NCBI RefSeq assembly: GCF_001007935.1 | Contig: NZ_CP011451.1 | Span: 1,860,001-1,924,000, forward strand | Reading direction: 5' to 3' | DNA from: Nitrosomonas communis | GTDB taxonomy: Bacteria > Pseudomonadota > Gammaproteobacteria > Burkholderiales > Nitrosomonadaceae | Length of the DNA stretch: 64,000 nt | Shown here: in pieces, positions 63,448 to 64,000 of the stretch | How positions within the stretch are numbered: position 1 is the stretch's first letter | How the letters are laid out: the number at the start of each line of letters is the position of its first letter | The notes under the pieces: model-generated | Database searches by the model: none | The model's input: only the letters and a program-made list of their open reading frames with translations | Told to the model about the DNA's origin: nothing | Translations under genes and position numbers: made by a program

Positions 63448-64000
63448 ATGCCTCAGAGCCTTAGCTCAACTGCCGAAATTTCAGGAAAAAGTATCATTCC
63501 CAGGCATATCGCCATCGTTATGGATGGTAATGGGCGTTGGGCAAAAAAGCGGTTTTTGCCAAGAGTTACTGGGCACAGAAAAGGTGTCGAAGCTGTAAGG
63601 AGTATCATTAAAGCGTGCATTGAACAGGGGGTAGAGTTTCTTACGCTCTTTGCTTTTAGTAGCGAAAACTGGCGCAGGCCTGAGGAAGAGGTCACATTTT
63701 TGTTACAGCTTTTTGTTAATACACTTGAGCATGAAGTGACCAAATTGAATGAAAATGGCATCTGCTTCAAGGTGATAGGTGATCTATCCAAATTTGATGC
63801 AAGAACTGTAACGTTCATTCGTCAGGGCGAAGAATTAACTGCTAATAATAACCGCTTGATATTTACGGTTGCAGCAAATTATGGAGGACGCTGGGATATC
63901 ATGCAGGCTATCCAGAAACTGATGATCCATTCACCAGGTTTAATGGAAAATTTTGAAGAAGCGGATCTTGCCAAGTATTTTGCGATGAGTTATGCACCTG
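63448..64000 (+). CDS. uppS: Isoprenyl transferase / undecaprenyl diphosphate synthase (3' end outside window)
   Basis: The frame starts at ATG 63448 and runs off the window after 184 codons without a stop. It has HIAIVMDGNGRWAKKR, TGHRKGVEAVRSII, LTLFAFSSENWRRPEEEV and AANYGGRWDI, the cis-prenyltransferase motifs. It makes undecaprenyl diphosphate, the lipid dephosphorylated by UppP (13846). It starts 3 bp after frr. Confidence 0.95.
   Translation, partial: MPQSLSSTAEISGKSIIPRHIAIVMDGNGRWAKKRFLPRVTGHRKGVEAVRSIIKACIEQGVEFLTLFAFSSENWRRPEEEVTFLLQLFVNTLEHEVTKLNENGICFKVIGDLSKFDARTVTFIRQGEELTANNNRLIFTVAANYGGRWDIMQAIQKLMIHSPGLMENFEEADLAKYFAMSYAP

Overview
The window looks like a stretch of chromosome from a betaproteobacterium, most likely an ammonia oxidiser of the Nitrosomonas type. 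This is an inference from gene content, not a database match. The supporting signs are the betaproteobacterial order pcnB-folK-dNK-panB-panC, the hpf-ptsN-hprK block, an FNR with four iron-sulfur cysteines, several copper proteins (a TAT-exported multicopper oxidase and a cupredoxin/propeller fusion), and moderate G+C with AT-rich spacers. Nearly all genes have intact reading frames. Decay is limited to one old pseudogene (36.4-37.1 kb) and one internally deleted IS (58.1-58.7 kb).

Layout. 0-9.5 kb: end of orn, glgP, a zinc-type CDF exporter preceded by a 32-codon coupled ORF, the pantothenate/folate/poly(A) polymerase operon, and RNase P RNA. 9.5-19 kb: tolC-pcm, a TPP riboswitch with thiC, uppP, a rhodanese, a membrane metallopeptidase, a zinc alcohol dehydrogenase, and xerC with DUF484. 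19-24.5 kb: a large RTX-like surface protein followed by a methyltransferase of the protein-lysine-methyltransferase type, then a pair of tiny membrane proteins. 24.6-29.5 kb: a sulfide/persulfide cluster (TauE, DUF442-SQR fusion, BigR/SqrR-like sensor, two YeeE/YedE halves and a divergent persulfide-dioxygenase-like hydrolase). 29.5-36.3 kb: multicopper oxidase, surface-adhesin-E-like protein, threonine-to-glycine pair, VanZ-like protein, an FNR-box-controlled 41-residue membrane protein and a quinone oxidoreductase. 36.4-41.2 kb: pseudogene, Fur-box hemP, DUF2325 protein, and a sigma-54-type promoter ahead of the cupredoxin/propeller protein. 41.5-57.7 kb: accA-tilS, rfbB-rfbD, sppA, an OmpA lipoprotein, a Rof-like protein, hpf-ptsN-hprK-ubiX, 5-FTHF cyclo-ligase, mutY, a DUF748 protein, an FKBP and a DUF454 protein. 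57.7-64 kb: IS remnant, cytochrome c lipoprotein, fnr, and the rpsB-tsf-pyrH-frr-uppS operon running off the window.

Themes. Redox and metal control recurs: an FNR gene and a perfect FNR box lie in the same window, a Fur box overlaps the hemP promoter, a two-cysteine persulfide sensor sits with its sulfide-oxidising targets, and a sigma-54 promoter drives a secreted copper protein. Intergenic DNA carries a family of about 103-bp elements with roughly 21-bp terminal inverted repeats (five full copies and one worn copy), plus GTAGGG-type palindromes and a 24-bp tandem array. The most notable items are this repeat family, the surface-protein/methyltransferase pair, the DUF442-SQR fusion, the FNR-box/41-aa gene, and the sigma-54-driven cupredoxin/propeller fusion.
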